A stretch of DNA of 64,000 nt from Halicephalobus mephisto. Taxonomy: Eukaryota; Nematoda; Chromadorea; Rhabditida; Panagrolaimidae. Position 1 is the first letter of the stretch, and the number at the start of each line of letters is the position of its first letter. Positions 33,680 to 46,429 of the stretch are shown here, one piece after another. The position numbers were made by a program, and so were the translations under genes. Where the stretch lies: NCBI GenBank assembly GCA_009193035.1, contig SWDT01000052.1, forward strand, positions 78,902 to 142,901, given 5' to 3'. The notes under the pieces were generated by a model that was not told the DNA's origin, searched no databases, and saw only the letters and a program-made list of their open reading frames with translations.

Positions 33680-34390
33680 GTCAAACTTTGATTACCAACT
33701 TCGACCTTAAAATTGATCTTTAAAGTTTGAGGTCGAAGTTGGTAATCAAGATTTGAGGTTGAAGTTGATCATCAAAGTTCAACATCAGAGTTCGAGGTTG
33801 AACTTTGATTACCAACTTCGATCTCAAAGTTGATCGTTAAAATTTAAGATCGAAGTTGATTATCAAAATTGAGGTTGAAGGTGACCTTTAAAGTTTGAGA
33901 TCGAAGTTTATCGTTAAAATTTAAGATCGAAGTTGATTATCAAAATTGAGGTTGAAGTTGATCATCAAAGTTCAACATCAGAGTTCGAGGTTGAACTTTG
34001 ATTACCAACTTCGATCTCAAAGTTTATTGTTAAAATTTAAGGTCAAAGTTGATTATCAAAATTGAGGTTGAAGTTGATCATCAAAGTTAATCATCAGAAT
34101 TTGAGATTGAACTTTGATTATCAACTTCTACTTCAAAATTTGACTTCAAAGTTGACCATCAGAGTTTAAAGCCGAAGTCGATTATCAAAGTTAATCATCA
34201 AAGTTTGAGATTGAACTTTGATTATCAACTTCGATCTCAAAGTTGATCGGTAAAATTTAAGATTAAAGTTGATTATCAAAATTTGAGGTTGAAGTTGATC
34301 ATCAAAGTTCGACCTCAAAGTTTGATTATTAACTTTGATCACCAACTTCTACTTCAAAGTTGACTTTTAAAGTTTGAAGTCGAGGTTTGA
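33680..34390. repeat. Foldback-type array, both orientations intermixed
   Basis: Short units of the type gaggtcgaagttgattatca and their inverses (gattaccaacttcgatctca) alternate. This is the same word family as in 385-1510, but no clean terminal repeat is visible here. Confidence 0.75.
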
Positions 34391-34695
34391 ATTTTTTGCA
34401 CAAAAACACTGTTTTTTGTTTATTTTTTACTTGAAAAATCCAAGTCCAAAATGTTAATTTAGATAACTTTGAAATAAAAAAAATAAAAAATGACGTTTTA
34501 GTACGAAAATTCCAAACTTCGACTTGGAATTCTGATTTTCGTTTTTGATAAAAAATCATTGATGATGATTATTCTTTTTCTGGAAGATTAACAACGTAAG
34601 AAACGTTTAATTGATTTTTTGAATGTCATAGCTGATAAGACCGGCCTTGAACAAACGCAATTAAGCAAAAATTGAATTTTCTTCTGTCGACAAAA

Positions 34696-37061
34696 ATGAA
34701 GATTTTTTTCTATATTTTCGGTAAGATTTAAATTAATTTTTAAAATTATTCAAAAATAAAAAAAAATAAAGTTTTAAAATTATTCAAAAATAAAAAAAAA
34801 TAAATTTTTAAAATTATTCGAAAATTTAAAAAAAATAAAGTTTTAAAATTATTCGAAAATTTAAAAAAAATAGATTTTTAAAATTATTCAAAAATTAGAA
34901 AAATAAAGTTTTAAAATTATTCGAAAAAAAAATAGATTTTTAAAATTATTCAAATTTAAAAAATTATTAAAAATTTAAAAAAAGTTATTTTTAAAATTAT
35001 TGAAATTTTTGAAATTATTGAAATTTTTGAAATTATTAAAAATTTAAAAAAAGTTATTTTTAAAATTATTGAAATTATTGAAATTTTTGAAATTATTAAA
35101 AATTTTAAAAAAGTTATTTTTAAAATTATTTTCAGCCTTGATTGGCCTTTGGATTACGGTCAATGGTCTTCCACAACTGGTCGGGATTGTGGATCAAGAA
35201 ATTTTGGAAGTTTTAGATTCGATCTATTCCGAAAAATTCTCAGAATTTTCGGAATCGGAATCCAAAGCGGATCCCACCACGACTTGTGATTACGGTTCGT
35301 TTTCTCAAGCGTTTCTTCAATGGACCATAGATTCAAAATTCAATCAATCCATGAACTACACCAATAACGGAGAAGCTCTAAAATCCGCAGTTAACGGGAT
35401 TTTTGACGGATTTGATTTGACAGATCCGGATGGAGCTGGCCAAGCTTGGGATACCTTCTGTGTTGCTCAAAGGAAATTCTTCAATCTTCAAGGAGTTTTT
35501 CAAATTTCAAATTGTATTCTAGCCACAATTCTGGTCCAAAACGGATACAATCGAGTCGACGCCTACCAGACCCAACAGGTCCTCACCCAGCTCAACTACC
35601 AATGCGGAGCTGCCTTCAACAGTAAGCTTTTCAATTTTAAAAAACAAAATTTTCTAAAACTTTTTTGAAAAAACAAAATTTTCTAAAACTTTAAAAAACA
35701 AAATTTTTTGAAATTTTTCTGAAAAAAGCAAAATTTTCTAAAACTTTTTTTAAAAAACAAAATTTTGTAAAACTTTTTTGAAAAAAACAAAATTTTCTAA
35801 AACTTTTCTGAAAAAACAAAATTTTCTAAAACTTAAAAAAAATAAAATTCTTTACAAATTAAAGAAAATTAAAAAGCAAAATTTTTTTAAAATAAGAAAA
35901 ATTAAATTCTATAAAAATAAAAATCTTAAATTTGCAGAAATTCATTTTAGAAAAATTAAAATTTTTATTTTACTACAGTATGACTAAAAAGTTCCAAAAA
36001 TTCGTATTGAGAGAATTTCGAAAATATTTGTTTTTAGTTTTGCTACAGTATGATTCTGAACATTCGTGTTGAGAGTATTTAGATTTTTATTTTGCTACAG
36101 TATGACTAAGAAGTTCCAAAAATTCGTGTTGGGAGGATTTCGAAAATATTTATTTTTAATTTTTTAAATAAAATGATAAAAAAATTACTTTTTAGCTTAC
36201 GTGAACACCATCACTACCTACGTCAATGTTTCTGGACAGTCCACTGTTGCTTTAAACACGTGTTCGAACGACTTCATCAACAACCTCAACTCCACCGGAC
36301 TCGCCGACCATGGCTGCTCGTAAGATTATGACGACTTACAGTAATATAAAGAATTTAATTTAGAGCTTTATCGATCTACGAGAACTGCATCGGAAAGGTC
36401 TACTATACCGCAACCAACAACATCGACCTCGGCTGGACCGTCTGCGAAGCCACTCGAAGATCGAATTCCATCACTCTCCCGAATTGCCGTGATTCTGCTA
36501 CTTTCTGTCAAGTTTGTAAGTTTTTTAAATTCATTTTTAAAAATTAATTCATTTTATAAAATTCAAAATTAATATATCTGATTTTTTAATTTTTAAAATT
36601 AAATTCATTTTTAAAAATTCAAAATTAATATATCTAATTTATTTATTTTTAAAAATTAATTCATTTTATAAAATTCAAAAATACTATATCTGATTTTTTT
36701 ATTTTTAAAAATTAATTTATTTTAAAAACTTTCGAAATTAATATATCTGATTTTTTAATTTTTAAAATTAAATTTATTTAAAAATAAATTCTCAAAAATA
36801 TTATATCTAATTTTTTTATTTTTAAAAATTAATTCATTTTATAAAATTCAAAATTAATATATCTAATTTATTTATTTTTAAAAAATTCTCAAAATTACTA
36901 TATCTAATTTTTTTTATTTTTAAAAATTTATTTATTTTAAAAAAATTAATTTTAAATGTTTTATTTTTGAAAATTAAATTTATTTTAAATATGTTTTATT
37001 TTTAAAACTAAAATAATACTTTAAAATTAATCGTTTTATTTCAGCTCAACTGACCGGTTAA
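34696..37061 (+). CDS. Secreted Cys-rich nematode protein
   Basis: Exons 34696-34720, 35136-35621, 36196-36319, 36364-36515 and 37045-37061 join in phase to 267 residues. The start is a tiny 25-bp exon that, joined to exon 2, gives a classic signal peptide (MKIFFYIFALIGLWITVNG). The mature protein has about eleven cysteines, several NxS/T sites (for example NQS and NNT-like positions) and no membrane segment. An acidic, Ser-rich stretch (SEFSESESKAD) follows the signal peptide. I do not recognise the family; spacing resembles other nematode secreted Cys-rich families but no catalytic motif is seen. Introns 1, 2 and 4 are packed with A/T repeats. An orphan copy of exon 4 lies at 3161-3311. Confidence 0.75.
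34730..35130. repeat. A/T tandem repeat in intron 1 of the secreted-protein gene
   Basis: Units of aaaattattcaaaaataaaa and similar, with a shift to gaaattattgaaatttttga near the 3' end. The repeat continues the exon 2 frame upstream, so any Met at 35069 is spurious. Confidence 0.7.
36540..37010. repeat. A/T tandem repeat in intron 4 of the secreted-protein gene
   Basis: About seven copies of aattaatatatctgatttttt with tttttaaaaattaattcatt, period about 60-65 bp. Confidence 0.75.
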
Positions 37062-37229
37062 GTGGGTTTTTGACGGATTGACTCGTTTTCATTTTTTAAA
37101 TTAACTTTTTTTCGAAAAAGTCTTTTTTGACGTCTTTGATCGGCTTATCCAATTTTGTAACTTCTGGAGTTTTCGATCCTTGTAAAATCATGTTATTATA
37201 AAAATAAAAAAATAAAGATGATTATGCAA

Positions 37230-38270
37230 TCCCCTCAGGAGAAATTTTTAGGATTTTTAATATCGGACTCCAGAAGATCGCAATGAGTTTCAGGAGATTT
37301 TAGAAGCCTGTATATGACTTCAGAAAGTTTCAAAATTTTTGTTAAATTCTAAAATTTAAAAAAATTGAAAATTAAAAAAAAATTTTGGAAAATTTGAAAA
37401 ATTTCTGGATGATTTCAGAAGTATTTACGAAGTGTTTCAAAATTCCTGAAAGATTTTAAGTCTTCAGAAGGCTTGTATAAGATTCCCAAAAATCTCAACT
37501 TCTTCGATGATATCTTCTACTGATTTCAGAAGGCATTTGTAAGATTCCTAAAAATCTCAACTTCTTCGATGAAATTTTTCATTGGTTATAGAAGTCTCCA
37601 GAAACCTGTAAAATTTTCGAAGATTCAACTACCTCAAATAACTTTTTCACCGATACCAGAATTTTTCAATGTACTGTATAAAAATCTTCAAAAATTTAAA
37701 AATTTAAAAAATTCTAAAAATTCCAAAAATTCTAAAAATTTAAAAAATTACAAAAATTCCAAAAATTTTTCATTAAATCCTAAAAATCCCCAAGAATTCC
37801 AATTTTTGAAATTTTCCATAAAAAATTGGAATGAACGCAAAATTCCAAAAATTTCGAAAATTCCAAAAATTTTAAAAATTAAAAAAATTACAAAAATTCC
37901 AAAAATTTTAAAAATTCCAAAAATTTCGAAAATTCCAAAAATTTCGAAAATTCCAAAAATTTCGAAAATTCCAAAAATTTTAAAAATTAAAAAAATTACA
38001 AAAATTCCAAAAATTTTAAAAATTCCAAAAAATTTCGAAAATTCAAAAAATTTCGAAATTCCAAAAATTTCGAAAATTCCAAAAATTTTAAAAATTAAAA
38101 AAATTACAAAAATTCCAAAAATTTTAAAAATTCCAAAAAATTTCGAAATTCCAAAAATTTAAAAAATTTAAAAATTTTAAAAAATTCCAAAATTTAAAAA
38201 AATTTTCATTAAATCCTAAAAATCCCCAAGAATTCCAATTTTTGAAATTTTCCATAAAAATTGGAATGAA
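37230..38270. repeat. Low-complexity attccaaaaatttcgaaa array
   Basis: 37230-37600 has worn copies of a gatttcagaag/gtaagattcc unit. 37680-38200 is a dense array of attccaaaaattt and attccaaaaatttcgaaa units. The long open frame here (37569-38162) is Lys/Ile/Pro/Asn low complexity produced by the repeat. Confidence 0.8.
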
Positions 38271-38389
38271 ATTTACACTGTTTGTACGGCATTTTTGTTT
38301 TTCCCGAGGATTTACAAACGTAGTCCAATTTTTCCGAGTGCCAAATGCCGTGTGACGACCTTCGAAAATCTCAAATTGATTACAATTAT

Positions 38390-38870
38390 TAAATTAATAA
38401 AAAAATTCACTTTTTTAAATTAAAATTATTTCGAAAAAAAATGAATTTTTTTAAAAATCAAAATTAATAAAAAAATTCACTTTTTTAAATTAAAATTATT
38501 CCGAAAAAAATGAATTTTTTAAAAGTTAAAATTAATAAAAAAATTCAGTTTTTTAAATTAAAATTATTTCGAAAAAAAAATTAACTTTTTTAAAATTAAA
38601 ATTATTTCGAAAAAATTCATTTTTTTAAATAAAAATTATTTCGAAAAAATTCATTTTTTTTAAAGTCAAAATTAATAAAAAAATTCACTTTTTTAAATTA
38701 AAATTATTTCGAAAAAATTCATTTTTTTAAATTAAAATTATTTCGAAAAAAAATGAATTTTTTAAAATTAAAATTAATAAAAAAAATTCACTTTTTTAAA
38801 TTAAAATTATTTCGAGAAAATTCATTTTTTTAAATTAAAATTTTTGAAAAAAATAATTTTTTTAAATTGA
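38390..38870. repeat. A/T tandem array (~60 bp)
   Basis: Units of aaaaaaattcacttttttaa with attaaaattatttcgaaaaa, about eight copies. The short stretch before it (38280-38370) is more complex and has cggcattt and aaatgccg 55 bp apart, a possible hairpin. Confidence 0.75.
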
Positions 38871-39159
38871 GAACTTTTGAAATAGGATATACAGTATTTT
38901 AAATTTACTTTATTTTCTATCTTTTTGGAATAAATATCTCCAATAAAAGCAAAAAAAGATTCAAGTGAAAATCCTAACTGCAATTTTCCCAATTCAGAGA
39001 GATGCAAAAAACTGAAAAAAGATGCGTAATTGATGCACGAAAGATTCAAAAATGCCTGAATTTGAAGGCATGCCATGGAAGGACAGAGGTCCTGCGTGGA
39101 AAATTCGAGACCTGTACAAATTGCTATTCAATCTCAAAAAAATAATAACCGAGAAAAAT

Positions 39160-39640
39160 AAAAAAAATACAGTAATTAAAAATCTTCGCTTTGAGGTACA
39201 ATCGATTCTGGAGGCGAAAATGTCTATATTACTGTATTGAAAATTTAAAATACAGTAATTGAAAATTCTCACTTTGAAATAAAGTTAATTCTCGAAGCGA
39301 AAATGTCTATATTACTGTATTGGAAATTTAAAATACAGTAATTGAAAATTTTCGCTTTGAAATAAAGTTAATTTTCGAAGCGAAAATGTCTATATTACTG
39401 TATTGGAAATTTTAAATACAGTAGTTAAAAATTTTCGCTTTGAAATAAAGTTAATTTTCGAAGCGAAAATCTCCACATTACTGTATTGGAAGTTTTAAAT
39501 ACAGTAGTTAAAAATTTTCGCTTTGAAATAAAGTTAATTCTCGAAGCGAAAATGTCTACAGTACTGTATTGAGAAATTTCCGGAATACAGTAATTGAGGA
39601 TTTTTGTTCCAAGACATAACTTTCTTTTAAAGCGGAAATT
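39160..39640. repeat. Tandem array of a hairpin unit with TACAGTA ends
   Basis: About five copies, ~80 bp each, running tacagtaattgaaaattttcgc, tttgaaataaagttaattct, cgaagcgaaaatgtctatat, tactgta. The flanking words are inverses, so each unit is a small inverted repeat. Worn copies extend to about 39740. Confidence 0.85.
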
Positions 39641-39812
39641 TTTCGGATACTGTACTTGAAGATTTCCGAAATACAGAAATTAGAGATTTTCGTTTCGAGA
39701 GGAAATTTGTCTTAAAGCGGAAGTTTTTAGGATACTGTATCGAGGACAATCTCTTGGATATAATAAAATAGTTAGATTTAAAGCCGATTTGAGGTTGTCA
39801 GGACACTGTTGG

Positions 39813-42800
39813 CTAAGTGTTCATTGAGAACTTCCAATCTGGGGCCATGTACCCAGCGGCAGCCGTGACTGGGGGGTAGGACAGGTACTCCATTCCTGGG
39901 GTTGTCTGGTAACCATAAGTTCCCGGAAATTGTCGATAACTTTGAAAAGCAGCTGCATAGTTCGTCGAAGGCGAAATAGTACTGTAACATATATTGTTCA
40001 TATTTTTGAGGTCGATACTGTCATTTGGAGAAGAATTCATTTGAGCAGTTTGGTCGAGATTTCCGGATTCTCCACTGAGATCTTCTGTTTTTACTTCAAT
40101 TGATTCACTTGCAGAAGAAGGATCACTTGAGGAAGCCGAGGAACTTCCGTTCGAGACCGCGCCATTCGTGTCGGAATTCGACGAACATCTGTCCGTTCCC
40201 TGCTGCTGGGCCTTCTTCTGCTGTCTTGCCTTGGCCCTCCGGTTCTTGAACCAGACCTAAAAAGTCAAAAATTAAAAAAAAAAATAAAGAAAATTTTTAA
40301 AAAAATCAAAAAATTAAGAAAATTTTTAAAGAAATCAAAAAATTTAAAACTTTAAAAAGTCAAAAATTTTTAAAAAGTTAAAAAAATCAAACATTTTAGA
40401 ATTTAAAAAAAAATCAAAATATTTAAAATTAAGAAAATTAAAAAAAAAACCAAAAATTTTAAAATTAAGAAAAATTTTAAAAATTAAAATATTTTAAAAT
40501 TTTAAATTTGAAAAATAATTTTTAAAAAATTTTAAAAAATTTTAAAATATTTAAATTATTTTTTTATTTTTTGATTCTACACATAATGTTTTAAATTTTT
40601 TTGAATAAAATTTGATTTTTTTAAAATAAAATTTGATTTTTTACAGTATATTTGAAAATGTTTCAAATTTTTTAAAATTATTAATTATTGCTTATTTCGT
40701 TTTGGGACAAATTTTTCATTTTTTTCGAAATTCAAAAACGAATTTTATTTTTTTTAAATTTATTCAAAAATGATTAAAATTTTTCTTTAATCTGGTTTTT
40801 CGCTTCCGTCGAGATCCCGAAAATAAAATTCACTTTTTACAGTATGCTTTTGATTGATCAAAAATGTTTTTCTCAAACACAAATTAGTTTGTTTTCGTTT
40901 CTGGATCCGTTTCTTTTGTTCTGGGTTCTATGACGAAATCTGCCTTTACAGTATACTGACAGTTTATAAAAATTCCAAAATTTCGATTTTTCAATTTTCG
41001 TTTCAGGACCGAAATTATTTATTTCAGGTCCCGAAAGGAAATTCCACTTCCTACAGTATACTTGAAAATTATAACTTTTTTAAACTTTCGTTCCAGGACC
41101 AATATTCTTTGGTTTCAGGTCCCGAAAGGAAATTTGACTTTTTACAGTACACCAAGAATCCAATGGTTCTAAAGTAAGAATTTTCAAACTTTCGTTCCAG
41201 GACCGAAATTTCTTATTTCAGGTCCCGAAAAGAAATTCCACTTCCTACAGTATACTTGAAAATTATAACTTTTTCAAACTTTCGTTTCAGAACCAATTTT
41301 CTTCGACTTCAGGTCCCGAAAAGAAACTCCACTTCCTACAGTATACTTAAAAGTGAATTTGTTTCAAATCTTCGTTCCTAGATTAATTTTCTTTTTTTCA
41401 GATCCTAAAAAGAAATTTGATCTCTTACAGTATACTAAAGCTTGTATGTTTCAAAAATAAAAATTTTCAAATTTTCGTTCCAGGACCAAAAATTTCAAAA
41501 TTTGCTTTTTTATAATATACTCCCGATTGATCAAAAATGTTTTGTGAATGGCTGATATCGATTCGATTTTCTTCTTTTACAAAGTTGTCCGTGCGTCACC
41601 GTAATCCCCTCGCTCCACAAAACAGAGGCTTCGGACGCGTGGAACCAACTAGTCTCGTTCCAGTCGAGTGCTTCGCACAAACAAAAATTTCTTCAAAGCA
41701 GCTCAACTGAGGGGCTACGATAGATTCGGGCAGTGGTCAGTCAACAAAGATACCTAAGGTCGAAATTGACTAAAGCTAAAAAAAAATTAGAAAAATAAAT
41801 TTTCCGATTTTTCGTGACTAGTTTGAAAAACAAAAAAAAATTTAACAAACCTGTACTCTGCTTTCGGGAAGGCCGATTTTCGAAGCCATTTCTTCTCTCA
41901 TAAAAATGTCAGGATATCTTGTTTTAACAAAAACTGTTTCCAAAATTTCCAGCTGAGCCCTCGTGAACGTGGTCCGTTCTCGTCGTTGTTTCCTGCAACC
42001 ACGATAGTCAAATAATCTAAAATGCAGAAAAATATTGGATTGGATAAAGAAACTCAGATTAGTTTAGGTAAAGGAATAAACACATGGACAGTTAGAAAGA
42101 ATAACACACTTTGATCATCTTTGAAAACAATCGTGTTAGAAATTAGAAAATTTTAAAAAATAAAAATTTTCGCTGTGAGATTTTGAAATTTAAATTTAAA
42201 AACAATCGTGTTGGGAATCGAGGAAGTTGGAAAAAATCGAAATTTTTGTGAGATTTTGAAATTTAAATTTAAAAACAATCGTGCTAAGAATTAGAAAATT
42301 TAAAAGATAAAAATTTTCGTTGTGAGATGTCAAAAAAAATTACCAAAAACAATCGTGTTGGGAAATAGAAAATTTAAAAGATAAAAATTTTCGTTGTGAG
42401 ATATCAAAAAAAATTACCAAAAACAATCGTGCTAAGAATTAGAAAATTTAAAAGATAAAAATTTTCGCTGTGAGATATCAAAAAAAATTACCAAAAACAA
42501 TCGTGCTAAGAATTAGAAAATTTAAAAAGTTCATAATTTTCGCTGTGAGATGTCAAAAAAAATTACTAAAAAAAATCGTGCTAGGAATTAAAAATTTTAA
42601 AAGATAAAAATTTTCGCTGTGAGATATCAAAAAAAAATTACCAAAAAAAATCGTGTTAAGATACTAAAAAGTTTTAAAAATTCATAATAATCGCTGTGAA
42701 ATGTCAAAAATAATATTAAGAAACAATTTTGTCGATAGTCAAGAAAGTTTTAAAAAATGAAAAATTTCGTCGTAAGACACGAAAGAAAATTATGAAAAGA

Positions 42801-43517
42801 AATCACTTTAGGATTAAAAAAAACTAAAAAGTAAAAATTTTCGATTTAAGATTCAGAAAGAATTTTGAAAAAAAAATTATGTTAAAATTAAAAAATTAAA
42901 AATTTTCGATTTAAAATTTCAAAGACGATTTTTGTCAAATTTGGTAAAATTTAAAAAATAAAAATTTTTGTTTTAAATTAAAAAAAATCAAAAATCGATC
43001 ATTTTAGAATTTCTCCGAGTTATTGAAGTCTTGAAACAATCGTCTCAGGATTCTAAAAAATCGAAAATGACGTAATTTTTATTTTGAAATTTTTCATTTT
43101 TTAAAAACAAAAATCGCTTCAAGACCGTCAAATTAATCAGAGTGTGTTATTGAAAAAATCCTCATAAATATACAGTAATCCACTAAAAAATTAAAAAATA
43201 AAACTCATTTCCTACCTTGGAGGAGGAGGGCCATTCCATCCGAGACCGCCGGTATGGCAATCGAGCGGATAACTGATGGGAGAGATGAAATTCGCCGCAG
43301 GGGGTGCTCCGAACCCGGTCAAAGCAGGTTGAGTAGCGTAAGATTTAGAAAAGTAAGCCGCCATATTCGCTGCAGAATTCATTGCGGCATTACTGGCACT
43401 GACTGGAGACAGATAAGACATGAGTTGTTGGGTTGCGTCAGTCACCGTCGTGATGGATTCAGAAGACGTGGTGGCGGACGAGTAAGAAGTTTCAGAATCT
43501 TGTTGAGGTTGAATTTT
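39813..43517 (-). CDS. OTX-class (K50) homeodomain transcription factor, first exon not found
   Basis: Three minus-strand exons, 43216-43517, 41851-41992 and 39813-40256, join in phase to 295 residues. The first one starts at an acceptor, so an upstream exon with the ATG is missing. The homeodomain spans the three exons: [20 protein letters not shown], then [20 protein letters not shown], then across the splice [18 protein letters not shown]. Helix 3 has Lys at position 50, which directs binding to TAATCC. The sequence best fits the nematode OTX group (ttx-1, ceh-36, ceh-37), which specify sensory neurons and pharyngeal cells; I cannot tell which. The N-terminal part is rich in Ala, Ser and Pro. 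The C-terminal part has a Ser-rich block, then [20 protein letters not shown], Tyr/Pro-rich as in OTX tails. Both introns contain minisatellites. Confidence 0.85.
40920..41520. repeat. Minisatellite (~90 bp) in OTX intron 2
   Basis: Six or so copies containing aggtcccgaaaggaaattcc, acttcctacagtatacttga and tttcgttccaggaccgaaat. GC content is higher than in nearby arrays. Confidence 0.85.
42110..42730. repeat. Minisatellite (~80 bp) in OTX intron 1
   Basis: Units aaaaacaatcgtgctaagaa, ttagaaaatttaaaagataa, aaattttcgctgtgagatat, about seven copies, with decay to both sides up to about 43000. Confidence 0.85.
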
Positions 43518-43619
43518 CTGAAAAATTTAACTAGTAAACCAAGTTTAAAGTCATCGCGAAGGATTTTTTAAAAGATAATATAGCGTGATTAACACGAGTT
43601 TGATTTACGACCGTGTAAT

Positions 43620-44580
43620 CAAAGATGGTTTATGTCATGACTTTCATGATATTCTACAGTAATTATTTCGAGGAAATAGTATACGACTTTGGAAATTACG
43701 TAAATAGATGAATTCTAGAGGTATCTACGTCAGTGAAAACAGGGAAAATGTTTATCATTGAATTCAAAGAAAGTCCACATCGCAACTTTAGTGATGTTCT
43801 ACTGCAATTATCTCGAAAAAGTCGACGTGGGTAAGTTCAAAAATGATTTAAATCGATGGATTCAAGTGTTGTCTACAAGATTAGAGCTAGAGAAAATCTA
43901 TATCACTGACATCAAGGGAAGTATACAGTAATTAAGCCAAGATCCACAGCACAGTTTTAACGATATTCTACTGTAATTATCTCGAAGGAATTTGACATGG
44001 ATAAATTAAAGAACAATCTATATCAATGTACTCAAGTGTTGTCTACAAGATTAGAATTAGAGAGGATCTATATGATTGACGTCAAGGGAAGTATACAGTA
44101 ATTAAGTCAAGATCCACAGCACAATTTTAACGATATTCTACTGTAACTATCTCGCAGGAATTCGATATAGATAAACTCAAAAACGCTTTCAATCAATGAA
44201 TTCAAAAGTTGTCTACATTATTGAGACCAAAGAAGGCTTTTGTCGTTGAGTTCAAAGAAAATTTACATTGATGAATTTCAAAATTTTCTCTATTACGATT
44301 TTAACGTATGTTTTACAGTAATTATTTTAGAGAAAATTGACATTAGTAAATCCAAAAATACTCGATATTGATGTATTCAAGGATCATCTACAACATGGAG
44401 ATCAGAGAAAATTTACATAGATAAAGTCAAGAAAGATATACGGTAATTAGCTCAAGATCTACAACGTTGGCTTTTACGATATTTTACATCGGTAAATCCA
44501 AGCAAGATCTGCATGGATGAATCTAAGGATGATCTATATTGATTAATTCAAGGATGATCTACATTGATTAATTCAAAAAT
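43620..44580. repeat. Degenerate long repeat upstream of the OTX gene
   Basis: Three to four worn units (~150 bp) with gatattctactgtaattatctcg, caagtgttgtctacaagatt and gtcaagggaagtatacagtaatt. The 43855-43990 and 44025-44160 copies are the most alike. If the OTX gene has an upstream exon nearby, this lies in its first intron. Confidence 0.6.
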
Positions 44581-44584
44581 CGCG

Positions 44585-45180
44585 CCATGTTGCACTTGAA
44601 GCCGCTTAATTTCAGAAGCAAGACTCCGCTCCGTTAAACCGATTAGTCATTGGCAGAAGGGGAAATGCGATCAAGCGGCAATCAACCTGAGCCGATTGAT
44701 AACCAGGCTCATCGCTTTTATCGGGCTAAGCTCGGATTGATGCCGGATTCTCTTGAAACTCGAAGAGAAATCGCGAGAAACGACTGGCGTCCGTACAAAT
44801 TCATAATGCAAATAATGGAGACTCAAAGGAGGACGGACATTCCTCTTTCGCCCAATGCAGAACGTCCGGGTATGGATGGGCGTGGCCAGTATACTGTAAT
44901 CGTGAAAAATTTTCCTTTTTTCATCAAAATGAAAACTACTCTTAAAACGAAAAATACAGTTTTTAAGTAAAATAAATTGTAAAAGTTTTTTCGTTTCGAG
45001 ACATTAAAGTTGAAACAAGACAGAACAATGAATTCAGAGCCTTCCTCCCGAAGAGCTGAGCTCAGCATAAGCCTGGATGAGCTGTGATTAGAAAGGTTCG
45101 CGCGTACACAAGTGTTTGAGAACTGGCAAAAGTGGATAAACTCAGTCATGGTTGCTTCTGGCCCAGACAATATCTCTTCC
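44585..45180. promoter_or_regulatory. Higher-complexity island upstream of the OTX gene
   Basis: In an A/T-repeat desert this ~600-bp island has balanced composition. It contains gaagccgctt near 44597, which resembles the CHE-1/ASE-type site used by nematode chemosensory genes, plus gattagtc (44641) and gattagaa (45087), cores of K50 homeodomain sites. The plus-strand frame at 44650-44970 has no family resemblance, and it may instead be conserved noncoding DNA or an undetected first exon. An enhancer is inferred. Confidence 0.35.
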
Positions 45181-45299
45181 AATATTATTCTATTAAATTC
45201 TAATTTATCTAAAAAACTAACTTTATTCTGAAACTTTTTCGTAAAAAACCTACCTAAAATAAGATAACGGGAGATTTCAATATATGGATCTCTAAAGTC

Positions 45300-46400
45300 C
45301 ATGTATAAAACTTAAATTTTTAACTTTTTTAATATATATGAAATTTAAAAAATTAATTTTAATATATGAAATTTAAAAAAAAATTAATTTTAATATATGA
45401 AATTTAAAAGTTCATATATGAAAATTTAATTTTAAATTACTTTTATAAAATATCTATTATATGACAATACTTCATTTTTCGATATATGAATTTTTGAAAT
45501 CCACATATAAAACTTAAATTTTTAACTTTTTCAATATATATAAAGTTTAAAAAATTAATTTTAATATATGGAATTTAAAAGTTCATATATGAAGATTTAA
45601 TTTTAAATTACTTTTATAAAATAAATAATTTAAAAAATATAGAAGTTTTTTATATATCGATATTTAAAATTGATACATTAAATTTTATTTTAAAAAATTT
45701 TTTAAATATTTTTTTATAGAATTTTAAAAAAATGACTTTTTTGGAGTTTTTAGAAATACTAAGAAAATTATAAAAATTTTCCAAAAGTTAATTATTTTTC
45801 AACTTTTAGATTATTATATTTAATATTAATTATAGAATTTTCCAAAAGTTCATTTTTTAAAATTTCTATATTAATTATAACAATTTCGAAAAAATCAATA
45901 ATTTTTTAATTTTTAATTTTTATATTTTTATATTTTTATATTATTATATTTAATATTAATTATAGAATTTTCCAAAAGCGCATTTTTTAAAATTTCTATA
46001 TTAATTATAACAATTTCGAAAAAATCAATAATTTTTTAATTTTTATATTTTTATATTTTTATATTTTTATATTATTATATTTAATATTAATTATAGAATT
46101 TTCCAAAAGCGCATTTTTTAAAATTTCTATATTAATTATAACAATTTCGAAAAAATCAATAATTTTTTAATTTTTAATTTTTATATTTTTATATTTTTAT
46201 ATTATTATATTTAATATTAATTATAGAATTTTTCAAAAGCGCATTTTTTTAAATTTTAAAATTTTTATATTAATTATAACGATTTCGAAAAAATCAATTA
46301 TTTCTTAATTTTTTATTTTTTTATTTTTATATTATTATATTTAATATTATTATATTTAATATTAATTATAGAATTTTCCAAAAGCTGATCACACTAAGCA
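45300..46400. repeat. A/T arrays, two types
   Basis: 45300-45660 repeats aattttaatatatgaaattta and gatatatgaatttttga units. 45850-46390 is a ~130-bp tandem repeat, four copies, with aattatagaattttccaaaa, gcgcattttttaaaatttct and caatttcgaaaaaatcaata. Confidence 0.8.
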
Positions 46401-46429
46401 GAATTACACCTTTAAAGCTTATATTCCTA

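Noticed and set aside
37569..38162. A 197-codon plus-strand open frame
   Set aside because: Entirely Lys/Ile/Pro/Asn/Ser low complexity generated by the attccaaaaattt array; no codon-like pattern.
43254..43571. A plus-strand Arg-rich open frame
   Set aside because: Antisense to the first recognised OTX exon.
44823..45302. A 159-codon minus-strand open frame considered as the missing OTX first exon
   Set aside because: No resemblance to OTX N-termini, Phe/Ile-rich composition, and no good donor in the right phase.
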